5,255 bases of DNA from Caldifarciminota bacterium (GCA_025061975.1 JANXBB010000246.1:1-5255), one strand, 5' to 3'; positions 1 to 5,253 are shown, numbered from the stretch's first letter. Numbers and translations are program-made. Notes: generated by a model not told the origin, from the sequence alone.

Positions 1-909
1 AATTTGAATTTTCTATTATATCCCGATGCTAAACGATTTTGGATCCCCTTCGCAAGTGTTCTTGGTAAAAAAATTGTTAATAAAGAAAAACCAAATGCAA
101 TTTTTGCTACTTCTCCACCTTTTAGCACTTTAATAGTTGGCGTACTTCTTAAAAGGAAATTCGAAATACCACTAATAGTAGACTTTCGTGATCCTTGGCC
201 AACCGGTTATAAACCGCCTCCAAAATTTTTGCAAAAAAAACTTATTAAACTCAGAAACTTTATTATTAACTCCGCAGATAAAGTATTAGTCATAAATGAT
301 ACAATCAAAGAAGAACTCAATTGTACCAATGCTGTAATTCTCCCTAACGGCTATGACCCGGAAGAATTTGATCGACCTTCGAAATCCGTTGCCAAATTCA
401 GCATCGTTCATGCCGGAAATATCGTTGAAGTTTTAGAATCGCTTATTCTGGTTGCAAACAGTATTAAGGATTTTAAAGAAACTAAACTGGTTCTAGTAGG
501 CCCTTGTCCACCAGATATTAGAAGGAAACTTCAACAATTTGAAAATATTGTATGTTTAGGTGCCCTTAGCCATCAAGAAACTGCAACGGTGCTTAGTGGT
601 GCATCTGTGCTTTTATATATATCTAAACCCAACCAAGCAGTAGGTATTAAGTTCTACGAATATCTCGGTGCCAAAAAGCCAATTTTAGTAATCGGTAAAT
701 TCCCTAAAGAAATTGATGTTTTATTAAAAAAACACTCAGTCGGCATAGCTGTTTCACTCAACCCAAAAGAAATTCGTCATTTTATTCATAACTTAATTTT
801 AAAAAAGTTTACATTTTCGCCAATAAATGTTAGTGAATATAGCTACTTTGTTATCGTTCAAAAACTTGAAAAGATTTTTAAGGAATTATTATGTCTACAA
901 AACTTTTAA
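1..909 (+). CDS. Glycosyltransferase, GT4-like (GT-B fold), N-terminally truncated by the window edge
   Basis: The reading frame is open from base 1, so this is the last ~302 codons of a longer gene; the TTG at base 4 is not a credible start. Numbering from that TTG, the visible part begins in the N-terminal Rossmann-like domain with TSPPFS (36-41) and DFRDPW (60-65). Both are typical of the WcaI-like/GT4 glycosyltransferases of surface polysaccharide clusters. The C-terminal nucleotide-sugar domain shows LPNGYDP (113-119), HAGNI (136-140), LVLVG (162-166) and GIKFYEYLGAKKPIL (214-228). Its Glu219 corresponds to the second glutamate of the EX7E donor motif; the first is replaced by Gln211. 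About 90-110 N-terminal residues should be missing. The likely role is transfer of a sugar from a nucleotide donor to a surface glycan at the cytoplasmic face. GDP-rhamnose is a tempting donor given the adjacent genes, but this is inference. The stop overlaps the convergent reductase gene by 15 bases. Confidence 0.88.
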   Translation, partial: NLNFLLYPDAKRFWIPFASVLGKKIVNKEKPNAIFATSPPFSTLIVGVLLKRKFEIPLIVDFRDPWPTGYKPPPKFLQKKLIKLRNFIINSADKVLVINDTIKEELNCTNAVILPNGYDPEEFDRPSKSVAKFSIVHAGNIVEVLESLILVANSIKDFKETKLVLVGPCPPDIRRKLQQFENIVCLGALSHQETATVLSGASVLLYISKPNQAVGIKFYEYLGAKKPILVIGKFPKEIDVLLKKHSVGIAVSLNPKEIRHFIHNLILKKFTFSPINVSEYSYFVIVQKLEKIFKELLCLQNF

Positions 910-1827
910 ATTTTGACGATAATACTCTAATAAATCTTTAAGAGTTGTAAAAAAATCGATTTTTGGCTGCCACCCGGTAAGTCTAATAAATTTTTGTGCA
1001 CTACCAGTTAACAGAGGAATATCATTTCTTCTAAAGAGTGATTTGTTAATTCGAAGATCTATTTTTTTATTGGTTAAACTTAAAAGATAATCCACACCGG
1101 TTTTTAATGTATATAGTTTCCCCGATGTAATATTGTAAACTTCGCCACTTTTACAAAAATTCATAGCTAATTCGTACGCTCGAACTATATCACGAACATC
1201 AGTATAATCACGCTTAAGATTAAGGTTACCAACTTCAATTACAGGCTTGATCATTCCTTTTTCTATTTCAACAATTTTCCTCGCAATCCGTGGGAAAATA
1301 AACTGTTCGCTTTGTCCAGGTCCAGTATGACTAAATGGTCGTAAAATTATAACATCTAAACCTCGAATTTTGTTATAGTAATGGCAAAGATTTTCCGCAC
1401 AGATTTTAGTTGTTGCATAGAAACTTACTGGTTTTAGCAACGATTTTTCAGTTACTTTTTTTGTATGAATGCCATATACTTCACATGATGATACGTATAT
1501 AATCCGCGAGTTAATTCCTAAAGCGTACACTGCTTCTAAAACATTAAATGTCCCCGTAACATTTATTGAAAAAGTTTCAAAGCGTTCTTTCTCGCCATAC
1601 GCGACCGAACTTTGAGCTGCAAGATGAAAAATTACGGTCGGTTTCGCGTCCTCAATTACCTTTAAAACCCATGAATAGTCGCGTATATCTCCGTGATAGC
1701 GTATTACTTCGTCTAATTGACATGGTTTATAGTGCATTCCGTAGATTTTATATTTTTTTGTTCGTAGGAACCGAAATAAATGATTTCCAACAAATCCTTC
1801 GATACCGGTTATTAAAATCCTCTTCAC
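895..1827 (-). CDS. rmd: Extended SDR, probable GDP-6-deoxy-4-keto-D-mannose reductase (RMD-like)
   Basis: This 310-residue extended short-chain dehydrogenase/reductase has the NAD(P)-binding motif TGIEGFVG (7-14), the acidic turn GDIRD (46-50), HLAAQSS (68-74), SSCEVYG (113-119) and the catalytic pair Tyr137/Lys141 in YATTK. The signature HTGPGQ (167-172), followed by VGNLNLKRDYTDVRDIVRAY, matches my memory of bacterial Rmd proteins (GPGQ), not GMD (PRRGE). This suggests the 4-keto reduction of GDP-4-keto-6-deoxymannose to GDP-D-rhamnose. It could instead be a second dehydratase or another nucleotide-sugar SDR; the symbol is provisional. The start is GTG at 1827-1825, chosen because MKRILITG is the canonical N-terminus. 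No Shine-Dalgarno precedes it and only 12 bases separate it from the stop of the upstream dehydratase gene, in the same reading frame. Translation probably depends on reinitiation after that gene. The 3' end overlaps the convergent glycosyltransferase gene. Confidence 0.82.
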   Translation of the reverse strand: MKRILITGIEGFVGNHLFRFLRTKKYKIYGMHYKPCQLDEVIRYHGDIRDYSWVLKVIEDAKPTVIFHLAAQSSVAYGEKERFETFSINVTGTFNVLEAVYALGINSRIIYVSSCEVYGIHTKKVTEKSLLKPVSFYATTKICAENLCHYYNKIRGLDVIILRPFSHTGPGQSEQFIFPRIARKIVEIEKGMIKPVIEVGNLNLKRDYTDVRDIVRAYELAMNFCKSGEVYNITSGKLYTLKTGVDYLLSLTNKKIDLRINKSLFRRNDIPLLTGSAQKFIRLTGWQPKIDFFTTLKDLLEYYRQNLKVL

Positions 1828-1839
1828 TGGTATATTGGC

Positions 1840-2796
1840 TTAAATTCGTACTCGCCAATAATCTAACAAATCGGATAAAGTAGTTTCAAAAGGAATTTCG
1901 GGTTTCCACCCTACCGTTTTCCGAATCTTTGTATTATCGCCTACTAATAATTCTACATCCGATGGTCTTAACCGTTGAGGATCTTGTTTGACTTCAACAT
2001 CACATTTAGCTAAGGAAAGAAGTAATTCCAACACTTCTTTTATTTTGTACCCTTTGCCACTACATATATTATAAACTTCCCCGGGATTTCCATCCCTAAG
2101 AACCATATAATATCCTCGAACAACATCGCGAACATCGGTAAAGTCTCTAATTGCCTCTAAATTCCCAACATAAATAATTGGTTTACGCCGTTTTTTTTCG
2201 ATTTCAACGATTTGTTTTGCAAAATTAGAAGTAACAAAAACTTCACCACGCCGGGGGCCGGTATGATTAAATGCTCTGGTTCGAATAATCGGCATTTTAT
2301 AACTCATAAAATATTGATAACCTAAAAGATCCTGTGCCACTTTACTTACACCATAAGGGCTCAGTGGTCGCAACGGATTTGTTTCTTTAATTGGGGTTTC
2401 ATTAGGATAAACCATACCGTACTCTTCACTGGAGCCGGCTACATGAATTCGACACTCTTTCAAACCCAATGCTCGTACAGCTTCAAAAATATTAACCTCG
2501 CTTGTAATATTAGTCACAAGAGTTTCATTAGGCGCAATCCAAGACATAGGAACAAAGCTCTGTGCTGCAAGGTGGAAAATAAAATCCGGTTTTACTTTCT
2601 TAATAACCTCATACGTTGCTGTAAAATCTCGTAGATCGCATTCCAGCATTGTAATTTTATCTTTTATTCCTTCGATGTTTTCCATACGCGATCGCCAACG
2701 ATAAATACCAAATACTTTGATGTTTTTTTGAGCCAGCAAAAATTCAGCCAAATGACTACCGGCAAAGCCGGTAATTCCAGTTATTAAGACTTTCAT
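1840..2796 (-). CDS. gmd: Extended SDR, probable GDP-mannose 4,6-dehydratase (short form)
   Basis: This 318-residue extended SDR carries the nucleotide motif TGITGFAG (6-13), basic residues YRWRSRMENI (32-41) where GMD enzymes bind the NADP phosphate, CDLRD (53-57), HLAAQSFVP (75-83), GSSEEYG (121-127) and the catalytic Tyr148/Lys152 in YGVSK. NHTGPRRGEVFVT (177-189) resembles the PRRGE(T/V)FVT signature of GMD, and VGNLEAIRDFTDVRDVVRGY (210-229) is the conserved sugar-nucleotide region. The expected reaction is GDP-D-mannose to GDP-4-keto-6-deoxy-D-mannose in the cytoplasm. It is shorter than classical GMD (about 340-370 residues) and shares some features with RMD (SSEEYG, HTGP), so the division of labour between the two tandem SDRs is inferred. 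The ATG start is firm: AAGGAG (2808-2803) lies 6 bases upstream, and the start overlaps the stop of the 97-residue gene as ATGA. The reductase-like gene follows after 12 bases. Confidence 0.86.
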   Translation of the reverse strand: MKVLITGITGFAGSHLAEFLLAQKNIKVFGIYRWRSRMENIEGIKDKITMLECDLRDFTATYEVIKKVKPDFIFHLAAQSFVPMSWIAPNETLVTNITSEVNIFEAVRALGLKECRIHVAGSSEEYGMVYPNETPIKETNPLRPLSPYGVSKVAQDLLGYQYFMSYKMPIIRTRAFNHTGPRRGEVFVTSNFAKQIVEIEKKRRKPIIYVGNLEAIRDFTDVRDVVRGYYMVLRDGNPGEVYNICSGKGYKIKEVLELLLSLAKCDVEVKQDPQRLRPSDVELLVGDNTKIRKTVGWKPEIPFETTLSDLLDYWRVRI

Positions 2797-3086
2797 TTTG
2801 CACTCCTTATATTAAGTTTTGAATTTTTATTTACATATACAGTTAAATTGGTTTTCGGGTTGATTTCAAATATTCTAGAAATTTTTTCTTTGCCGCGCAA
2901 AATTTTGTTTAAGTCAATATTTGGACATTGTGGAGACAATCTTATCGCTTCTGTTCGAACACTTCTCTTTTTAATACTTTGTGTTAACCAAACCTCGGTA
3001 ATACCAACTTTTTCGTAAAATTTATCTGCAATACTATTTCGGAGTGTTTTACTTAAACCACCAATAACGTCCACAATATCTTCCAT
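2793..3086 (-). CDS. Hypothetical protein, 97 residues, translationally coupled to the dehydratase gene
   Basis: I do not recognise this protein. It is basic, has no signal peptide, membrane segment or cysteine motif, and reads like a soluble fold. An N-terminal amphipathic stretch (MEDIVDVIGGLSKTLRNSIADKFYEKVG, 1-28) and a middle region rich in Lys/Arg (39-49) come first. The C-terminal half (57-95) has a predicted alternation of short helix and strand, including NLTVYVN (80-86). Evidence that it is a gene: it fills the interval between rpmB and the dehydratase gene, and its TGA overlaps the next ATG in an ATGA junction typical of coupled translation. Weak points: there is no convincing Shine-Dalgarno before the ATG (only GAG about 16 bases upstream), and an in-frame TAA lies 21 bases upstream, so no longer N-terminus is possible. 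A GTG at codon 5 is an alternative start. The expression signal may come from rpmB, 84 bases upstream. Confidence 0.55.
   Translation of the reverse strand: MEDIVDVIGGLSKTLRNSIADKFYEKVGITEVWLTQSIKKRSVRTEAIRLSPQCPNIDLNKILRGKEKISRIFEINPKTNLTVYVNKNSKLNIRSAK
2803..2808 (-). promoter_or_regulatory. Ribosome binding site of the dehydratase gene
   Basis: AAGGAG read on the minus strand, 6 bases before the ATG at 2796. It lies within the last codons of the upstream 97-residue reading frame and fixes the dehydratase start. Confidence 0.75.
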
Positions 3087-3170
3087 TCTTTTATTCTTGG
3101 ACTCTTAATATTTTTTTAAAACTCAACAAACACAACGCCTGTAATCTTTACCATAAATTAACACTTTAAG

Positions 3171-3359
3171 CTAGGCTTTCTCTATTTTACCGGAACGAAT
3201 ACACCTAGTACAAACCCAGATTTTTCTAGTTTCGCTACCAATTTTTACACGAATGCGTTGTAAATTAGGTTCCCATCGTCTTTTAGTAACATTATGAGCA
3301 TGACTTATATTAGAACCAATTATACTTGTTTTACCGCAAATTTCACAGTGTCGTGCCAT
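3171..3359 (-). CDS. rpmB: 50S ribosomal protein L28 (bL28), zinc-ribbon form
   Basis: This complete 62-residue protein matches the normal length of the short bL28 family. It begins MARHCEICGK and contains the diagnostic SHAHNVTKRRWEPNLQ region (19-34), with its strand-forming basic stretch, then WVCTRCIRSGKI near the C-terminus. Cys5/Cys8 and Cys50/Cys53 form the four-cysteine zinc site of the C+ form, which many lineages have lost. It is a component of the large ribosomal subunit. The start is firm: AAGGAG (3373-3368) lies 8 bases upstream. The gene sits only 26 bases downstream of tRNA-Leu, so both probably come from the promoter at 3512-3484. Pairing with rpmG, the more common context, is not seen; the following genes are an unknown protein and nucleotide-sugar enzymes, with no visible terminator in between. 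Confidence 0.97.
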   Translation of the reverse strand: MARHCEICGKTSIIGSNISHAHNVTKRRWEPNLQRIRVKIGSETRKIWVCTRCIRSGKIEKA

Positions 3360-3367
3360 AAACTTAT

Positions 3368-3373
3368 CTCCTT
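3368..3373 (-). promoter_or_regulatory. Ribosome binding site of rpmB
   Basis: AAGGAG on the minus strand (AAAGGAGA in context), 8 bases before the L28 ATG, in the short spacer after tRNA-Leu. Confidence 0.8.
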
Positions 3374-3385
3374 TCTTTATAGTAT

Positions 3386-3469
3386 TGCCGAGGAGGGGAT
3401 TCGAACCCCTAAGCCCAATCGGGCACTAAGTCCTGAGCCTAGCGCGTCTGCCAATTCCGCCACCTCGGC
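3386..3469 (-). tRNA. tRNA-Leu, anticodon CAG
   Basis: On the minus strand the sequence folds as a complete class II tRNA of 84 bases. The acceptor arm is GCCGAGG (3469-3463) paired with CCTCGGC, followed by discriminator A (3386). The D-arm contains GCGGAATTGGCAGACGC. The anticodon stem CTAGG/CTTAG closes a 7-base loop CTCAGGA with anticodon CAG (3435-3433), reading CUG. The long variable arm is GCCC-GATT-GGGC, and the T arm is AGGGG-TTCGAAT-CCCCT. The long variable arm, discriminator A and CAG anticodon identify it as leucine. The 3' CCA is not encoded (the next bases are ATA), so it must be added by CCA-adding enzyme. It begins about 8 bases after the predicted transcription start and is followed by rpmB after 26 bases, so it is probably cut from a tRNA-mRNA precursor. 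Confidence 0.97.
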
Positions 3470-3483
3470 TAAATTTGTTATTG

Positions 3484-3512
3484 ATTTTACATTGATTATA
3501 ACTTAAAGTCAA
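3484..3512 (-). promoter_or_regulatory. Promoter for the tRNA-Leu/rpmB transcript
   Basis: Minus-strand TTGACT (3512-3507), a 17-base spacer and TAAAAT (3489-3484) make a near-consensus sigma-70-type promoter. The predicted start near 3477 is about 8 bases before the first base of tRNA-Leu, a normal short leader. A TATAAT (3502-3497) also lies in the spacer but lacks a good -35 partner. Confidence 0.7.
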
Positions 3513-3527
3513 TAAGTTAAAAAAATC

Positions 3528-3555
3528 TTGACAACTTTTTTTATTTGTTTATAAT
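3528..3555 (+). promoter_or_regulatory. Consensus promoter of the lipoprotein gene
   Basis: Perfect TTGACA (3528-3533), a 16-base spacer and perfect TATAAT (3550-3555). Transcription should start around 3561-3563, giving a leader of about 45 bases that includes a palindrome and a very strong Shine-Dalgarno. Confidence 0.78.
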
Positions 3556-3562
3556 TAAACGA

Positions 3563-3583
3563 TGATTTTAATTATTAAAATCA
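3563..3583. repeat. 21-base palindrome at the lipoprotein transcription start
   Basis: Arms TGATTTTAAT (3563-3572) and ATTAAAATCA (3574-3583) are perfect reverse complements around a single T. It begins 8 bases after the -10 box, so it spans about +1 to +21. It may be an operator for a dimeric regulator or, in RNA, a weak 5' hairpin. The right arm extends to TAAAATCAAT (3576-3585), the reverse complement of 3480-3489 in the divergent promoter. Confidence 0.5.
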
Positions 3584-3588
3584 ATTAT

Positions 3589-3600
3589 GAAAGGAGGTGA
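3589..3600 (+). promoter_or_regulatory. Extended ribosome binding site of the lipoprotein gene
   Basis: GAAAGGAGGTGA is complementary over 12 bases to the conserved 3' end of bacterial 16S rRNA (TCACCTCCTTTC). GGAGG ends 9 bases before the ATG. It is unusually long compared with the other sites in the window and predicts strong translation. Confidence 0.85.
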
Positions 3601-3606
3601 AAAAGC

Positions 3607-4209
3607 ATGAAAAGATTTTTATTTCTACTCTCTATTGTGGCGGTATTTATTATTGGTTGCGGCGTTTTCGGTGGCGAAGATTATTATCCATTAAAAGTTG
3701 GTAATAAATGGACCTATACAGGTTATGTAGCTATGGTGAGCGATGCCACAGAAGATACAACACAAACCTTCATTCAACAAAGAGAAATCGCTCGTTCGTT
3801 TAAAGAGGGAAACATTGAAACGTTCGTAGAAGGAATTAAAACTACAAGCCATCTCCTCCCGCCTTATTCTCCTTCCGATACTACTATAGTTACGATTGAA
3901 TCCGTTTATGTGTTTACTAGAAATGATACTATGTTTCAAAATGGCCGTGTAACTTTAGTTTACCCTCTAGAAGAAAATAAAACTTGGGGCGACTCGTCAA
4001 TTGGATACTATACGGTGTTAAACAAAGAAGATGTTACCGTTGCTGCCGGGAATTTTAGAAATTGCTGGAAGATAAGATATGTAATCGACGAGGACACTTC
4101 TTATTTCTGGTTAGCCAACAATGTAGGGCTAGTTAAACTTTCACAAGACTGGAGTATATTCGGATATCTTTTCCGTACGCGAATGGAACTTTCTGAGAAA
4201 AATTTCTAA
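3607..4209 (+). CDS. Putative exported lipoprotein, 200 residues
   Basis: The N-terminus is a classic lipoprotein signal: MKR, a hydrophobic core FLFLLSIVAVFII (4-16) and the lipobox I-I-G-C with the acylated Cys18. Gly19 follows it; no aspartate retention signal is seen, so outer-membrane or surface location is plausible in a diderm. The mature part opens with EDYYPLKVGNKWTYTG (24-39), a motif I associate with small uncharacterised lipoproteins or secreted proteins of WOR-3/FCB-type bacteria. It continues as a predicted all-beta domain with many Thr/Tyr/Val strands, ending in TSYFWLANNVGLVKLS (164-179), which resembles the repeat-like end of that family. No catalytic motif is evident and the function is unknown. 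The start is fixed by a perfect Shine-Dalgarno, and a consensus promoter lies upstream. The gene is closed by a strong terminator, so it is probably a monocistronic, highly expressed unit. Confidence 0.9.
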   Translation: MKRFLFLLSIVAVFIIGCGVFGGEDYYPLKVGNKWTYTGYVAMVSDATEDTTQTFIQQREIARSFKEGNIETFVEGIKTTSHLLPPYSPSDTTIVTIESVYVFTRNDTMFQNGRVTLVYPLEENKTWGDSSIGYYTVLNKEDVTVAAGNFRNCWKIRYVIDEDTSYFWLANNVGLVKLSQDWSIFGYLFRTRMELSEKNF

Positions 4210-4240
4210 ACAATCTGGTAATTATTTAATAAACATTCGT

Positions 4241-4277
4241 AAAGGAGACAGATTAAAATCTGTCTCCTTTTATTTAT
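4241..4277 (+). terminator. Rho-independent terminator after the lipoprotein gene
   Basis: Arms AAAGGAGACAGAT (4241-4253) and ATCTGTCTCCTTT (4258-4270) form a perfect 13-base-pair stem with a 4-base loop TAAA. The stem runs into a T-rich tract (TTTTATTTATT). It starts 31 bases after the lipoprotein stop. On the minus strand the downstream side lacks a T run, so it acts mainly on plus-strand transcripts. Confidence 0.9.
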
Positions 4278-4287
4278 TATATAAATT
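4275..4287 (+). promoter_or_regulatory. Possible -10 element for a leaderless SDR transcript
   Basis: TATTAT (4275-4280) lies 7 bases before the ATG at 4288, the spacing expected when transcription begins at the start codon. No good -35 is seen (the terminator stem occupies that region), and overlapping TATATA/TATAAA alternatives exist. The proposal rests mainly on the absence of any Shine-Dalgarno. Confidence 0.3.
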
Positions 4288-5253
4288 ATGAAAATATTTG
4301 TAACCGGTGCTAATGGGTTTATCGGTAGTCACATCGTAGAAAAACTCGCAGCTAAAGGGTACAATGTTAAAGCACTCGTTCGAAAAAACAGTAACTTGCA
4401 ATGGATTAAAAACCTCCCAATTGAAATCAGCTATGGTGAAATTACAAATTTTGCTTCACTATGTGAAAATTTAAAAAAAGATGTAGATATAATACTACAT
4501 ATTGCCGGAGCAACTAAAGGGAGGACTTACAATGATTACTTTAATGTAAATGTAGCAAGTATGAAAAATTTAATCGACGCAATCAAATTTAACAATCTTA
4601 GAATAAAAAAGTTCATCTATTTTTCATCCATAGCTGCAGTAGGAGGGGTGAAATTTAACAGATGTATAACAGAAGATACTATACCTAATCCTGTCAGTTG
4701 GTATGGTGAAACAAAAAGAAAAGGAGAAGAATTAATTCTTAAGTGTAGCAAACAATTCCCCGTGGTAATTTTAAGATTAAGTGCTGTTTATGGGCCACGG
4801 GATCGAGATCTATTGTCATATTTTAAATTTTTTAAATATCGATTACGCCTGTATTGGGATGGGCAAATATCTCTGTGTTTCGTAAAAGATGTAGTTGATG
4901 CTACTATATTAGCTATCGAAACTGATCTCCCCTCGCCTTCAATTTTTAATATTTCAGATGGTAACTGTTATACGATTAGTGAAGTAAGTAAAGTTGCCGA
5001 AATAATTTTAGGCTATAAAACAATACCCGTTAAAATACCGCTGAAATTTTTAGACTTAACGGCAAAAATAATACATAACTTATTTAGCGATATGTCAATT
5101 ATTAGCCCGGATAAAGTAAAAGAACTTAAAGAGCCATGCTGGGTTTGTGATATTTCAAAAGCCCGACGAGAATTGAATTTTAATCCTAAATATTCTATTA
5201 TAGCAGGACTGAAAGAAACACTAAATTGGTATCGAGAAGTACACTGGTTATGA
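4288..5253 (+). CDS. Extended SDR: NAD-dependent epimerase/dehydratase (3beta-HSD/dihydroflavonol-reductase-like)
   Basis: This complete 321-residue protein has the nucleotide-binding motif TGANGFIG (6-13), basic VRKNSN (31-36) after the second strand, HIAGATKG (71-78), YFSSIAAVG (111-119) and the catalytic Tyr139/Lys143 in YGETK. LRLSAVYGPRDRD (162-174) and FVKDVVDA (198-205) form the substrate-side region. The C-terminus, NISDGNCYTISEVSKVAE (221-238) and WVCDISKARRELNFNPKYS...GLKETLNWYREVHWL, is the pattern of a common bacterial SDR subgroup often annotated as NAD-dependent epimerase/dehydratase or 3beta-hydroxysteroid-dehydrogenase-like. The substrate is unknown: a lipid, isoprenoid or nucleotide-sugar ketone/alcohol are all possible. 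It is not closely similar to the two tandem SDRs on the other strand. The ATG is the natural N-terminus, yet no Shine-Dalgarno precedes it, and a terminator ends 17 bases upstream. The stop overlaps a following ATG as ATGA. Confidence 0.9.
   Translation: MKIFVTGANGFIGSHIVEKLAAKGYNVKALVRKNSNLQWIKNLPIEISYGEITNFASLCENLKKDVDIILHIAGATKGRTYNDYFNVNVASMKNLIDAIKFNNLRIKKFIYFSSIAAVGGVKFNRCITEDTIPNPVSWYGETKRKGEELILKCSKQFPVVILRLSAVYGPRDRDLLSYFKFFKYRLRLYWDGQISLCFVKDVVDATILAIETDLPSPSIFNISDGNCYTISEVSKVAEIILGYKTIPVKIPLKFLDLTAKIIHNLFSDMSIISPDKVKELKEPCWVCDISKARRELNFNPKYSIIAGLKETLNWYREVHWL

Larger units (their letters stand above)
3470..3606. promoter_or_regulatory. Divergent regulatory region between tRNA-Leu/rpmB and the lipoprotein gene
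   Basis: This very AT-rich spacer holds two outward-facing promoters whose -35 boxes are only 15 bases apart (3512 and 3528). It also contains an 11-base-spaced direct repeat of ATTGATT (3480 and 3491), the inverted repeat TAACTTA-N7-TAAGTTA (3499-3519) centred on the leftward -35 box, and a 21-base palindrome (3563-3583). The arrangement would allow one regulator to affect both transcripts, but AT-rich DNA makes short repeats common by chance. Confidence 0.5.

Noticed and set aside
948..964. Palindromic AAAAATCGATTTTT near the end of the reductase gene, considered as a terminator or operator
   Set aside because: It lies inside coding sequence (the IDFF region), has no loop, and is explained by Phe/Lys/Ile codons in AT-rich DNA.
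1566..1883. Plus-strand open frame of 105 codons
   Set aside because: It lies opposite the well-supported reductase and dehydratase genes, has no ribosome binding site and shows no protein-like motif.
2443..2634. Plus-strand open frame of 63 codons
   Set aside because: It is antisense to the dehydratase coding sequence and its composition looks like a shadow frame.
3087..3170. Promoter or terminator between rpmB and the 97-residue gene
   Set aside because: Only weak matches (TTGTGT with a 19-base spacer to TATTAA) and no stable hairpin; not enough to call a feature.
3294..3506. Plus-strand open frame of 70 codons
   Set aside because: It runs antisense through rpmB and the tRNA-Leu gene; part of its peptide is the translated tRNA complement, a common annotation artefact.
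3587..3610. Seven-codon leader frame (MKGGEKA) whose TGA overlaps the lipoprotein ATG
   Set aside because: Its ATG sits directly before the Shine-Dalgarno of the lipoprotein and has none of its own; the frame is a by-product of the ribosome binding site sequence.
3691..3939. Minus-strand open frame of 82 codons
   Set aside because: It lies opposite the lipoprotein gene, with no ribosome binding site or family resemblance.
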